This document shows positions 42,761-51,451 of a stretch of DNA of 64,000 nt, one piece after another. The notes below the pieces were generated by a model, which saw only the letters and a list, made by a program, of their open reading frames with translations, made no database searches and was not told the DNA's origin. A program made the translations under genes and the position numbers. Each line of letters opens with the position of its first letter. The first letter of the stretch is position 1. Origin of the DNA: CAZDKK01 sp964506245. Its GTDB lineage: Bacteria > Eisenbacteria > RBG-16-71-46 > CAIMUX01 > WJJG01. The stretch spans positions 14,178 to 78,177 of the forward strand of contig CAZDKK010000018.1 of NCBI GenBank assembly GCA_964506245.1, in the 5' to 3' direction.

Positions 42761-45598
42761 ATGACCGGAGGGCCGATCCGACACGCCGTCCACACCGCAA
42801 CCGCCGGGGCGCTGCGCGCGCTGGCGGCGGGGGCGATCGCCACTCTCCTGCTCTGGTCGGGCGCGCAGGCCGCGACCGGCAACCTGCGTATCGTCGCGCC
42901 GTCCGACGGCAGCCTCACCCTCACCCACTCCGGCGGCTGGTCGCGCACGCTGGCCTTCGCCTCGGGCGAGAACACACTGTGGGACCTGCCGGCCGGTACC
43001 TACACGGTGACCGCCGGCGGCTCGGCGGCGGCCTCTACCGCGGTCACTATCTGGGATGGCCTCACGACGCGGATCGACATCGACCCGACGTCCAAGGGCG
43101 CAACCGTGCAAGCGAGCCCGGACGACGCCGTGGGCGCCGTTCTGCTCCTCGCCCCCGCCATCACGCGAGCCTTGCCAGGCGATCTCGAGACCCTGCTCGC
43201 CGGGCTCGATACGCACGTGCGCTGGCGCCCCGGCGCCGAGCTGGGAGACCTGTCGCTCGACATCCCGACCGAACGGCGGGAGATCCTGGCCGGCCAGCGC
43301 GAGGTGGCCGGGCCGATCGCGATCAGCTCCTCGTCCCTCGGGCCTCAGGCCGGCGCGGGGCTGTGGCAGATCACGCCCGCGAGCCCTCTCTCGGCGACGG
43401 GCCACAGCTCCCTCCTCGCCGCCACGGTGACGGGGGTGACGACCGAGGGGGTCGAGGTGAGCGCGCACGGCGCGCTGCCGGAGACACGGCCGCTGGGGGT
43501 CGTCACGCGCGGGTGGATATCGGGCCGCTTCTCGCACCTCGGCGATGCCAGCCCCCGCTCCGCCAGCGATGGGGTGCTCCCCCACAACGAGGCGGACATC
43601 CTCGACCTCGTCGCGCGCGCGGAGCTGGGCGACGCGACGACCAGGCTCCTGCGCGCCGGGTCGGGGCAGGCCAGCACGGAGGGGAACCGGTGGGGACTGG
43701 CCTGTGACCTGGCCGCCCGCGGCTGGCAGCGCGATCACTTCCTCCAGGAGTATCTCGAGAACAAAGACCACGCGCCCTTCGAGGAAACAGCGCTCTTCAA
43801 GGGCCGCGCGGGGCTGACGCGCCGCTTCGGGTCAGACACCTCGGTCGAGCTGTCGCTCGGCTACGGGCGCTATCTCACCTGGATCGGCGACGGGCTGTAC
43901 AAGAAGAACCTCCCCGACTACGGACGCCCCCCGGTGGGTGGCGAGGCCGACACGTTGATCTACTGGCCGGACGGCTCGGACCCGCTCCAGCCGGCGCACA
44001 TCTTCGAGTACTTCGGCCGCAAGTACACGAAGACCTGGACGGCGGGCCTCGACGCGCGCCGCGCGGTGAGCGACCGCACGCTGCTCGGACTGCGCGGGGA
44101 GAACAGCTTTCACACCTACCGCCGTTACGAGCACTTCTATCCGCTCGATACCTGGATTGCCGACCCTCAGGTGGCTTACGGCAAGACGCTGGCCATCGGC
44201 TACGACCGCATGGGGGAAGAGGCCGGGGACGGCGACTACGATCCCGGTCGGGCCCGGTCGGGGCGCGCGGGCGTGTGGCTCAGGCACGCGCTGAGCGATC
44301 GGCTGCGCGTCGACCTGGAACTGGGCGCGCACTGGCTCGCCTGCGACGACTCCGCGCTGGTCTCGACCGCGGAGCCGCTGCTGGCGGGCAGCAGCACCGA
44401 GGCGCTCGACGCCGAAGACCTGCGGCCGGCCGATGCGGTCATCGACCCCGAAGCGCGCCTGGCCGCCCGCTGGGGCGGCACGGGGGGCGGCCGCCTGTGG
44501 GTCGTGGGCTCCCGCCGGATGATCGATCCGCCGCTCGAGGCGCTCTTCTCGCCGCGCGCGTTCCTGACCGACGCGGCCAACAAGGAGGGCGTGCTGGGCA
44601 ACCCCGCGCTCGAGCCCGAGAAGGAGCTGGGGGTCGAGGTGGGCGGCGCGAGACCCTTCACGCTGGCGGGACGGACATGGACCGGGCAGGCGGCGGCCTA
44701 CGCGGGTTGGCTCAGCGACGCGATCTCGATGACCGGCGCCGACCTGGGTCCGCTCCCGGGCACGACGAGCGGGCAGCGGCTGGTCGTCCCGACCTACGTC
44801 AACGGCGGGGCACTGCGCCGCTACGGACTGCACCTGGACGCGACCACCGGGGACGTGAGCGGCCGCTGGTGGCTGCGGCTGGCCTACGACCTCGGCCGCA
44901 TCGAGAGCGACAGCTACGAACCTCCGCTGCTCGACAGCCGCTGGCTCGATCCAGACCACCCGCAGGGCGAGTACGAATCGGAGGGCCTGGCCAGCTCGCG
45001 GGGCGGGATCTACGACGGATTGAACGACGACAACGGGCTGGATGAGGGCACCTACCGCGCCTCCAACTACGATCGCCCGCACCAGCTCAGTCTGGCGCTC
45101 ATTCTCCCCCAGCAGGAGAAGCCCCGCTACACGGACTGGTTCACCGCGGTCACGAGCGGCTGGACCAAGTCGGTGGTGCTGCGCTTCGAGTCCGGCCAGC
45201 CCTTCACCCAGACCGGCATCTACGATGCCGGCGTGTTGGCCGAGCGCGTCGATGGGGTGCTGGTGTTGCGCGACATTCCGCTGGCGGATGCGGAGCGGAA
45301 CGGCGAGCGGATGCCGGCGCGCATGACGATCGACGTCGGACTGACGCGCACGCTGATGATCCGATCGCGGGCCGTGCTCTTCCGGATCGAGGCGCTCAAT
45401 CTCCTGGGCTCCAAGAACGCCGAGGCGGTCTACCGCGCCACGGGCGAGCCCGACGAAGACGGCTACATTGACTACTACGGTCTGGCCGGGCTGCCGGCCG
45501 GATTGACCGAGGAGCAGTACAGCGCGCGGATCACCGACCCCAACCACTACAGCCGACCCTTCCAGCTCCGGGCCGGGGTGAGCCTGCAGCTCTATTAG
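42761..45598 (+). CDS. TonB-receptor-like outer-membrane beta-barrel protein
   Basis: A 945-residue exported protein; AAGGAG lies 7 bases before the ATG at 42761. The signal peptide ends LLLWSGAQA. A beta-rich N-terminal domain of about 120 residues (NLRIVAPSDGSLTLTHSGGW) resembles PEGA or carboxypeptidase-regulatory-like extensions. The rest alternates short aromatic strands and polar loops, for example VELSLGYGRYLTWIGDGLY, WWLRLAYDLGRIESDSYEPP and LFRIEALNLLGSKNAEAVY. The last residues are FQLRAGVSLQLY, a typical C-terminal aromatic strand for BAM insertion. The late strands resemble TonB-dependent receptors, but I cannot find a convincing plug domain or TonB box. The ligand is unknown. It overlaps the convergent DUF2807 gene by 4 bases. 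Confidence 0.78.
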   Translation: MTGGPIRHAVHTATAGALRALAAGAIATLLLWSGAQAATGNLRIVAPSDGSLTLTHSGGWSRTLAFASGENTLWDLPAGTYTVTAGGSAAASTAVTIWDGLTTRIDIDPTSKGATVQASPDDAVGAVLLLAPAITRALPGDLETLLAGLDTHVRWRPGAELGDLSLDIPTERREILAGQREVAGPIAISSSSLGPQAGAGLWQITPASPLSATGHSSLLAATVTGVTTEGVEVSAHGALPETRPLGVVTRGWISGRFSHLGDASPRSASDGVLPHNEADILDLVARAELGDATTRLLRAGSGQASTEGNRWGLACDLAARGWQRDHFLQEYLENKDHAPFEETALFKGRAGLTRRFGSDTSVELSLGYGRYLTWIGDGLYKKNLPDYGRPPVGGEADTLIYWPDGSDPLQPAHIFEYFGRKYTKTWTAGLDARRAVSDRTLLGLRGENSFHTYRRYEHFYPLDTWIADPQVAYGKTLAIGYDRMGEEAGDGDYDPGRARSGRAGVWLRHALSDRLRVDLELGAHWLACDDSALVSTAEPLLAGSSTEALDAEDLRPADAVIDPEARLAARWGGTGGGRLWVVGSRRMIDPPLEALFSPRAFLTDAANKEGVLGNPALEPEKELGVEVGGARPFTLAGRTWTGQAAAYAGWLSDAISMTGADLGPLPGTTSGQRLVVPTYVNGGALRRYGLHLDATTGDVSGRWWLRLAYDLGRIESDSYEPPLLDSRWLDPDHPQGEYESEGLASSRGGIYDGLNDDNGLDEGTYRASNYDRPHQLSLALILPQQEKPRYTDWFTAVTSGWTKSVVLRFESGQPFTQTGIYDAGVLAERVDGVLVLRDIPLADAERNGERMPARMTIDVGLTRTLMIRSRAVLFRIEALNLLGSKNAEAVYRATGEPDEDGYIDYYGLAGLPAGLTEEQYSARITDPNHYSRPFQLRAGVSLQLY

Positions 45599-46281
45599 CG
45601 CCGGCGGATCGAGCCGATCCCCGAGACGTTCTCCCGGGTCTGCGCGGGGTCGCCGGTGTATGTGATCGAACCGCAGCCCGAGACGCGCCCGTCGAAGCGC
45701 TCGGTCGCGTGCACACGCACGCTTCCGGTCCCGGAGAGCTGGACGTCGGCTTCTTGCGCGATGAGATCGCGGGCGTCGATGTCGCCCGCACCCATCAGAT
45801 GGATGTCGAGCCTCTCCACCGTACCCTGCAGCTCGAGGCTGGCCGCGCCGCGCAGCTCGTACTCGAAGGCGCCTCCCGCCAGGCCGCGCACGTCGATGTC
45901 CGCGGCGCCGTTGACGGTGATCCCGGTGAGCGCCGGCATCGCGATGCGCACGCGGCACGATTCGTCGGCGTCGAGGTCCTCTTCGCAATCGAGGACGAGC
46001 GTTCCGCCGCGCACGTCGGTCCGGATGAGGTCGATGAGGTTGTCATCGTAGGTCAGCTCGACCGCGAGGGCGGGGCCGACGGTGATCTCGAGGTCGAAGG
46101 CGCATTCCACCCGGATCTCGTCGAAGCCCGCCACGTCGCGCACCTGGCTGATGCGATCGCCCGAGCCCTCGATCCGGTCGCGGTCGTCGCCGCGATCGTG
46201 CTGGTGGCGATGGGCCCCGGCGGTGCCACACAGCCCGAGGCACACCAGGCCCATGCAGAGGATCTGACTGAGAGCGCTCAT
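45595..46281 (-). CDS. DUF2807 (GIN-domain) secreted protein
   Basis: A 228-residue exported protein. I use the ATG at 46281, preceded by GGGAGG at 5 bases; a GTG two codons earlier lacks that spacing. After the signal peptide (ILCMGLVCLGLCGTAGA) and a His/Asp/Arg-rich linker comes the DUF2807 head domain: VAGFDEIRVECAFDLEITVG, LIRTDVRGGTLVLDCE, then regular beta-helix turns with ITVNGAADIDVRGLAGG, ELRGAASLELQGTVERLDI, LSGTGSVRVHA and GRVSGCGSITYTGDP. This putative auto-transporter-adhesin head or GIN domain is common in Bacteroidetes and relatives, with no known biochemical role. An array of 18-bp repeats lies 53 bases upstream of the start. Confidence 0.9.
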   Translation of the reverse strand: MSALSQILCMGLVCLGLCGTAGAHRHQHDRGDDRDRIEGSGDRISQVRDVAGFDEIRVECAFDLEITVGPALAVELTYDDNLIDLIRTDVRGGTLVLDCEEDLDADESCRVRIAMPALTGITVNGAADIDVRGLAGGAFEYELRGAASLELQGTVERLDIHLMGAGDIDARDLIAQEADVQLSGTGSVRVHATERFDGRVSGCGSITYTGDPAQTRENVSGIGSIRRR

Positions 46282-46333
46282 TCCCACCTCCCATGAACGG
46301 CTGACGATCGAGGGACGGCTCAGCCTCGGCCCA

Positions 46334-46387
46334 GTCGTGCGAGCGGGTCTGGCCGTGCGCGTGGGGCCGGTCGTGCGAGCGGGTCCG
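46334..46387. repeat. Three 18-bp tandem repeats in a divergent intergenic region
   Basis: GTCGTGCGAGCGGGTCTG (46334-46351), GCCGTGCGCGTGGGGCCG (46352-46369) and GTCGTGCGAGCGGGTCCG (46370-46387) are adjacent. The first and third differ at one position; the middle is more diverged. They lie between the DUF2807 and radical-SAM gene starts and may be operators or simple replication-slippage products. Confidence 0.5.
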
Positions 46388-46577
46388 GCTCCCCCAGAGA
46401 TCGACGCCCGTCCCGCCCAGAGTGTTTGAACCGACCTTGCCCGCCGAGGTGCGGAATGGGCTTGCCGCGACCGGATCCAGCGGGGTAGTCCTTGGCCGGT
46501 CGCAGGCCCGGGAACCCTGGCCGGCCCGCGGAGGGGTCAGGTGCATTCCGGAAGGCCCGGGGGAGCAAGGGAAGCAA

Positions 46578-49241
46578 GTGCAGCCGCTGGAACAAGATTC
46601 GCTGTCCGCGGGGATCGAGGCGCTCCTACCGCTCGTGACCCAGCCCGGACGTTACCTGGGCACCGAGATCGGCATCCTGCGCCGGCCGTGGTCTGCCGAT
46701 CGGGTGCGCTGGCTCCTCATCCTGCCCGACGTCTACGAGATCGGCATGAGTCACCAGGGCCTGCGCATCCTCTACGACATCCTGAACCGCCGCGACGATG
46801 CCCTGGCCGAGCGCGCCTTCGCCCCCTGGATCGACATGGAGGCGCGGATGCGCGAGCGCGGGCTGCCGCTCTTCTCGCTCGAGAGCCGCCATCCCGCGCG
46901 CGAGTTCGACGTCATCGGCTTCTCGCTCCAGTACGAGCTCCTGGCGACCAACATCCTCAACCTGCTCGACCTCTCCGGGATCCCCTTGCACAGCTCGGAG
47001 CGCGGCGAGGGCGACCCGCTCATCGCGGCCGGCGGACCCGGCACGGGGAACCCCGAGCCGCTGGCCGACTTCATCGACTTCTTCCTGGTGGGCGATGGCG
47101 AGGACATGGTGGGCACCCTCACCGCCACGCTGCAGGCGACGCGCGGCCGGTCGCGCAGAGACCGCCTCCTTGCGCTCGCCCGCCTCCCCGGCGTCTACGT
47201 GCCGCGCTTCTACGAGCCCATCCTGGAGGGCGGCCGGCAGGCCGGCGTGCGCGCGCGCGAGGATGTGCCTCTGCCGGTGCGCCGCACCTACGTGCGCGAT
47301 CTCGAGGCGGCGCCCTATCCGCTGCGACCGATCGTGCCGCTCATCGAGGCCGTACAAGATCGCCTCACCCTCGAGATCCAGCGCGGCTGCACGCAGGGCT
47401 GCCGCTTCTGCCAGGCCGGCAGCTTCTACCGCCCGGTGCGCGAGCGCTCCCCCGCGCGGCTGGCCGATCTGATCGCGGCCGGACTGCCGGCGACCGGCTG
47501 GAGCGAGGTGAGCCTCTCGTCGCTCTCGAGCGCCGACTACTCGCAGATTGCGCCGCTGGCGCGGGCGCTCACCGACGTCCTCGCCCACCGGCGGGTGGGC
47601 TTGAGCTTCTCGTCGCTGCGCGTCGACACCTTCAGCGTGGAGCTGGCCGAGCTGGTCGCGCGCGTGCGCAAGACCGGCTTCACCTTCGCCCCCGAGGCGG
47701 GCACGCAGCGATTGCGCGACGTGATCAACAAGCGCGTGAGCGATGCGGACCTGCTCGCCTCGGTCGAGGCCGCCTACGCGCGGAGCTGGCGGAATGTGAA
47801 GCTCTACTTCATGGTCGGCCTGCCCACCGAAACCGACGAGGACCTGGACGGCATCGCCGCGCTGGCCGAGCGGATCCGCGAGATCGGCCGCCGGCACGGT
47901 GCGGGCAGCCGGGTCACGGTGAGCGTGGGCGGCTTCGTGCCCAAGGCGCACACGCCCTTCCAGTGGGAGGCCTTCGCCGGGCGGGAGGCGCTGCACGAGA
48001 AGATCGCCCGGCTGCGCGCGAGCGTGCACACGCGCTTCTCACCGCTCAAGTGGCACGACCCGGATGTCTCGACCATCGAGGCGGTGCTCTCGCGCGGGGA
48101 CCGGCGGACGGGGGCGGCGATCGAGGCCGCCTGGCGGTCGGGCGGGCGTTTCGATGGCTGGGGCGATCACTTCGACCTCGCCCGCTGGGAGGAGGCCCTG
48201 CGAGCGACGGGGATCGACCCGACGCTCGCGACCGGCGCGCTCGATCCGGATCAGGGGCTGCCCTGGGATCACATCGACCTGGGTGTCGAGCCGGGCTTCC
48301 CGCGGGCGGAGCGCGACCGGGCGCTGCGGGGGGCAACGACCGCGGACTGTCGCGACGGGCGCTGCCACGGGTGCGGCCTGCCGTGCGGCAGCGCGCGCGC
48401 CTTGGCGCCCGAGCTGGACGCGGCTGCCTGGGACCGGCTGCGCGCCGAACTCGCCGCGGCGCTGGGCGACACGGTGCGCGGCCCGGGAAACGCGCCACGC
48501 GGGAAGGGCGGCGCGACACCCGTGCCGACGGGGCCGCCGCGCGGCGAGGATCTGGTGATCCGCCGCCGGATCCTCTTTGCCAAGACCGGCCGATTGCGCT
48601 TCATCTCCCATCTCGAGATCGGGCGGCTCCTGACGCGGATCCTGCGCATGGCGGGCTGGCCTCTCGCCTTCAGCGCCGGTCACAATCCCCTCCCGCGGAT
48701 CGCCTACGGCCCGCCGCTCCCGCTCGGCGTCGAAGGTGAGCGCGAGCTCTTCGACATCCGGCTGACCGAGCCCTGGAACGATGACCTGCTCGGCGCGGCG
48801 AATCGCTGCGCGCCCGAGGGGCTCGCCTTTCTGGCCAGCGCGGAGATCCCGGCCGGCTCGCCGAGCCTGGCCGCGGCGGCGGTCACGGCGGAGCACCGGG
48901 TCACGGTGCCGGCGGATCTGGCGGCGCGCGCGCACCGCGAGGGGCGGATCGATGCCTTTGCGGCGGCCGCTCACGTGCCCCTGCTCAAGGCGGGCAAGGG
49001 CCGCCAGCGCACGATCGACCTGAAACGGTGCGTCACCCGCCTCGCGTGGGGCCCGCCGGAAGCCGCCGCGTCCGACCTGCTGCGGCTGGCACTTCTGCTC
49101 CAGGAGCCCGCCGGGCACGTCGCGGGGCCCTTCCCGGTGCTGCGCGAGGTGTTCAAGTGGAGCGAGGAGGAGCTGGCCCGCTGTCGCACGGTGCGAGAGC
49201 GTCTGCTGGATTCGGACGGCCGACCCCTCGACGGGCAGTGA
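46578..49241 (+). CDS. TIGR03960-type radical SAM protein fused to a DUF2344 domain
   Basis: An 887-residue cytosolic protein. I use the GTG at 46578, with AAGGGA at suitable spacing, because similarity starts directly after it. The N-terminal part matches the TIGR03960 pattern: RYLGTEIGILRRPW, LILPDVYEIGMSHQGLRILY, GFSLQYELLATNILNLLDLS, AAGGPGTGNPEPLADFIDFF. The radical SAM core has the CxxxCxxC cluster in IQRGCTQGCRFCQAGSFYRP and SSADYSQIAPL, FTFAPEAGTQRLRDVINK and YFMVGLPTETDED. A CRDGRCHGCGLPCG cluster (about residue 595) precedes a DUF2344/TIGR03936 domain (FAKTGRLRFISHLEIGRLL). The two parts are often separate adjacent genes. Family function is not established; it often neighbours ribosomal or RNA-processing genes, which is not so here. 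Confidence 0.93.
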   Translation: MQPLEQDSLSAGIEALLPLVTQPGRYLGTEIGILRRPWSADRVRWLLILPDVYEIGMSHQGLRILYDILNRRDDALAERAFAPWIDMEARMRERGLPLFSLESRHPAREFDVIGFSLQYELLATNILNLLDLSGIPLHSSERGEGDPLIAAGGPGTGNPEPLADFIDFFLVGDGEDMVGTLTATLQATRGRSRRDRLLALARLPGVYVPRFYEPILEGGRQAGVRAREDVPLPVRRTYVRDLEAAPYPLRPIVPLIEAVQDRLTLEIQRGCTQGCRFCQAGSFYRPVRERSPARLADLIAAGLPATGWSEVSLSSLSSADYSQIAPLARALTDVLAHRRVGLSFSSLRVDTFSVELAELVARVRKTGFTFAPEAGTQRLRDVINKRVSDADLLASVEAAYARSWRNVKLYFMVGLPTETDEDLDGIAALAERIREIGRRHGAGSRVTVSVGGFVPKAHTPFQWEAFAGREALHEKIARLRASVHTRFSPLKWHDPDVSTIEAVLSRGDRRTGAAIEAAWRSGGRFDGWGDHFDLARWEEALRATGIDPTLATGALDPDQGLPWDHIDLGVEPGFPRAERDRALRGATTADCRDGRCHGCGLPCGSARALAPELDAAAWDRLRAELAAALGDTVRGPGNAPRGKGGATPVPTGPPRGEDLVIRRRILFAKTGRLRFISHLEIGRLLTRILRMAGWPLAFSAGHNPLPRIAYGPPLPLGVEGERELFDIRLTEPWNDDLLGAANRCAPEGLAFLASAEIPAGSPSLAAAAVTAEHRVTVPADLAARAHREGRIDAFAAAAHVPLLKAGKGRQRTIDLKRCVTRLAWGPPEAAASDLLRLALLLQEPAGHVAGPFPVLREVFKWSEEELARCRTVRERLLDSDGRPLDGQ

Positions 49242-50181
49242 GCACGAGCGCGCCCAAGCCGAAGGCGACCGTGGTGAGCAGGCTGGCTTCGATCCCGAAC
49301 TCCCCGCCGGTCCACGCTCGCGGTCCCCTGACCTGCACCGAGGCGAGCCCCTCGAACACCATGCCGCTGCAGGGCAGGGAGAGCAGCACGAGCGCGCCGT
49401 TCCAGACGCCGTGGAGTCCGGCGGCTGCCCAGACCGATGAGCGGGCGCGCAGGAGGGCAAGAAACACCCCGATCACCGTGATGCCAAGAAACGCGAGCGG
49501 CCCGGCGCCCGGGTTCAGGCCGTGCACGAGGCCGAAGAGCAGCCCGCTGCCCGCGGCCGCCGCGGCGAGCCCGCGCCACTGCGCCAGGTTGCGCAGCACG
49601 TAGCCGCGGAAGATCACCTCCTCGCCGCCGCCCTGGAGGAACGCGGCAGCGAGCGCGATCGCCGTCGCTTGTACAGCCGGCGCCCAACCCCCGGCGGCGG
49701 CCGGCCCCCATCCCGTCCAGCGCACCCAGCCTGCAACGGTCCCCGCCACCAGCAGCAAACCCCGGAAGCCCGCCCCCAGCGCGCAGCCCAGCGCGAACTG
49801 CGCCAGGCTCGACCCGCGGCGGCCGCGCCCCGCCGGGCCCCCCGCGGGCTGTGCATCCATGCCGCTTTCCGCCCGGACGGCGTCGGGCCGCGGGGCACGG
49901 GGCGGCAGCGGGCCCGACAGGAGCTCGCGCCAGCCGCAATGATCCCAGCGCCGCAGAAAGAGGTGCGTGACCGCGAGCTCGACGGGAACGATCAGCAGAC
50001 CTGCAAACAGCAGATCCATCAGCGTGGACGTTCCGCCCCCCGGGGCCTCGAGGCCGAGCCCCTCGCCCCACAGGACCCCGAGCAAGAGGGAGACGAGGAG
50101 GACGATCACGAGATACGCCAGCGCGCGTGCCAGGGGGCGGCCGGGGCTCGGTGCAGCGCTGACTTCCACACCCGCCTCCAT
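49153..50181 (-). CDS. CPBP-family intramembrane glutamic endopeptidase
   Basis: A 342-residue membrane protein (ATG at 50181; a GTG at 50217 is possible). It has about seven hydrophobic helices, starting ALAYLVIVLLVSLLLGVLWG. The CPBP/Rce1-like catalytic motifs are present: GGGEEVIFRGYVLRNLAQW (tandem Glu, then R), FGLVHGLN with the first catalytic His, and AAGLHGVWNG with the second. Bacterial members cleave or process membrane proteins, peptides or bacteriocins; the substrate is unknown. The 3' end overlaps the convergent radical SAM gene by 89 bases, a long overlap supported by both reading frames. It follows the topoisomerase VI A gene by 46 bases on the same strand, so may share a transcript without a functional link. 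Confidence 0.87.
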   Translation of the reverse strand: MEAGVEVSAAPSPGRPLARALAYLVIVLLVSLLLGVLWGEGLGLEAPGGGTSTLMDLLFAGLLIVPVELAVTHLFLRRWDHCGWRELLSGPLPPRAPRPDAVRAESGMDAQPAGGPAGRGRRGSSLAQFALGCALGAGFRGLLLVAGTVAGWVRWTGWGPAAAGGWAPAVQATAIALAAAFLQGGGEEVIFRGYVLRNLAQWRGLAAAAAGSGLLFGLVHGLNPGAGPLAFLGITVIGVFLALLRARSSVWAAAGLHGVWNGALVLLSLPCSGMVFEGLASVQVRGPRAWTGGEFGIEASLLTTVAFGLGALVLTARRGVGRPNPADALAPCDSGPAPPRST

Positions 50182-50227
50182 GCGTCCCGGGGGCCGTTCG
50201 CGGTTCCGCCGGTCCACCTGGCGCCGC

Positions 50228-51382
50228 TCAGGGCAGGAACTGCTTCGGATTGGCGAGCTTGGCCGGCAGATACTCCTCGATCACGTAGTTCAACCCCCAC
50301 TTGGCGAGGGCCTGCTGCTCGGCGCGCACCCCCATCTTGATCAGCATCTCCAGCGCCTTGGCCCACGGCTTGTGCTCGCGGAAGAAGGGATCGTTCTTCA
50401 GGGCGTCGCGCGCGCGCTTGACGTCGACCTCCTTCAGCGGGTGCGTGGGCAGCTTGTAGTCCTTGATATCCTGCGGCGTCACGCCCAGGAAGCGGGCCGC
50501 GGGCGCGCAGAAGAACTGGTTGATGTGGGCCGCGTTGCCCGAGCCGACCTTCAGCGTTCGGTAGATGTTGGAGATGCCGTAGGGATCGCAATCGACGAAG
50601 GCGTAGATCGGGATCCGGGCCTGCTCCGAGAGCCGCCGGACGAAGCGCCGCGTCGAGCGCGTCGGCACGCCGCTCATGCTGACCAGGATGCAGCCGGCCT
50701 TCTTCCAGAACTTGTGGCTCTGCAGCCGCTGGAACATACCGCCCGTCTCGATCGCCAGGATGAACTTGGCCTTGGTCTCGAAGGATAGGTGCTCCACCGA
50801 GCTGGGTATCGAGTAGGCGCCCGAGCCGAAGCGCGTGCAGTCGATCCGCTCCATCTCGCCCGTCTCGATGTCGGGGTCGTAGACGATCAGCTCGCCCGCC
50901 ACCGCGCCGCCGTGCTCGTCGGGGATGAAACGGAGCTGCTCGCGGCTGATCGAGTGCGTCGAGAACAGAGCCTCGATATCGTCCATGACCGCGTCCGACT
51001 CATCCTGTTCGTGGAACATCGCCTCGCCCCAGTTCTTCGACTGGTAGTAGGCGTCTCGCTTGGTGGCGAAGTCGTGGGTCTCGACCAGGGACTTCGACAG
51101 GCTCATCAGCCGCAGGGTCTGGGCGAAGGTCTTGACCGTGTTCACGGTCAGGGCGCGCACCTTCTTCTGCCGCCCGATCTCGAAGAACCCCTTGCTGGTC
51201 GAGTAGGTCACGTTGGCCAGCGAGCGCACCGGGAGACGCAGCTCGGGCTTGCCGCGCTTCAGGATGCGCTGGTTGATATCGCTCGCGGTCGACTTGATCA
51301 GGCCGATCGTCTGCTCGTCGAGCCGCTCGTTGTTCTTGCGGATCTCCTTGATCCGCCCGGCGTGATCACCCTTGGTCGGCAT
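50228..51382 (-). CDS. top6A: DNA topoisomerase VI subunit A (Spo11-like)
   Basis: A 384-residue subunit, the same size as archaeal Top6A. GGGAGGAG precedes the ATG. The winged-helix/CAP domain contains the DNA-cleaving Tyr in TKRDAYYQSKNWG (about residue 112). The Toprim domain has the metal-binding Glu in FILAIETGGMFQRL and the DxD in YAFVDCDPYGISNIY, followed by LGVTPQDIKDYKLPTHPL, also conserved. Topo VI is a type IIB enzyme, an A2B2 tetramer that relaxes and decatenates DNA using ATP. It is general in archaea and plants but rare in bacteria. The gene follows top6B by 69 bases, the usual archaeal order, supporting transfer of an intact pair. Confidence 0.96.
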   Translation of the reverse strand: MPTKGDHAGRIKEIRKNNERLDEQTIGLIKSTASDINQRILKRGKPELRLPVRSLANVTYSTSKGFFEIGRQKKVRALTVNTVKTFAQTLRLMSLSKSLVETHDFATKRDAYYQSKNWGEAMFHEQDESDAVMDDIEALFSTHSISREQLRFIPDEHGGAVAGELIVYDPDIETGEMERIDCTRFGSGAYSIPSSVEHLSFETKAKFILAIETGGMFQRLQSHKFWKKAGCILVSMSGVPTRSTRRFVRRLSEQARIPIYAFVDCDPYGISNIYRTLKVGSGNAAHINQFFCAPAARFLGVTPQDIKDYKLPTHPLKEVDVKRARDALKNDPFFREHKPWAKALEMLIKMGVRAEQQALAKWGLNYVIEEYLPAKLANPKQFLP

Positions 51383-51451
51383 CGTCTCCTCCCGGGCCCG
51401 TGGCCCGCCACCTCCGGCGCGGTCCGGCGCTCGGCCGCCCGCGCCGGGGGA

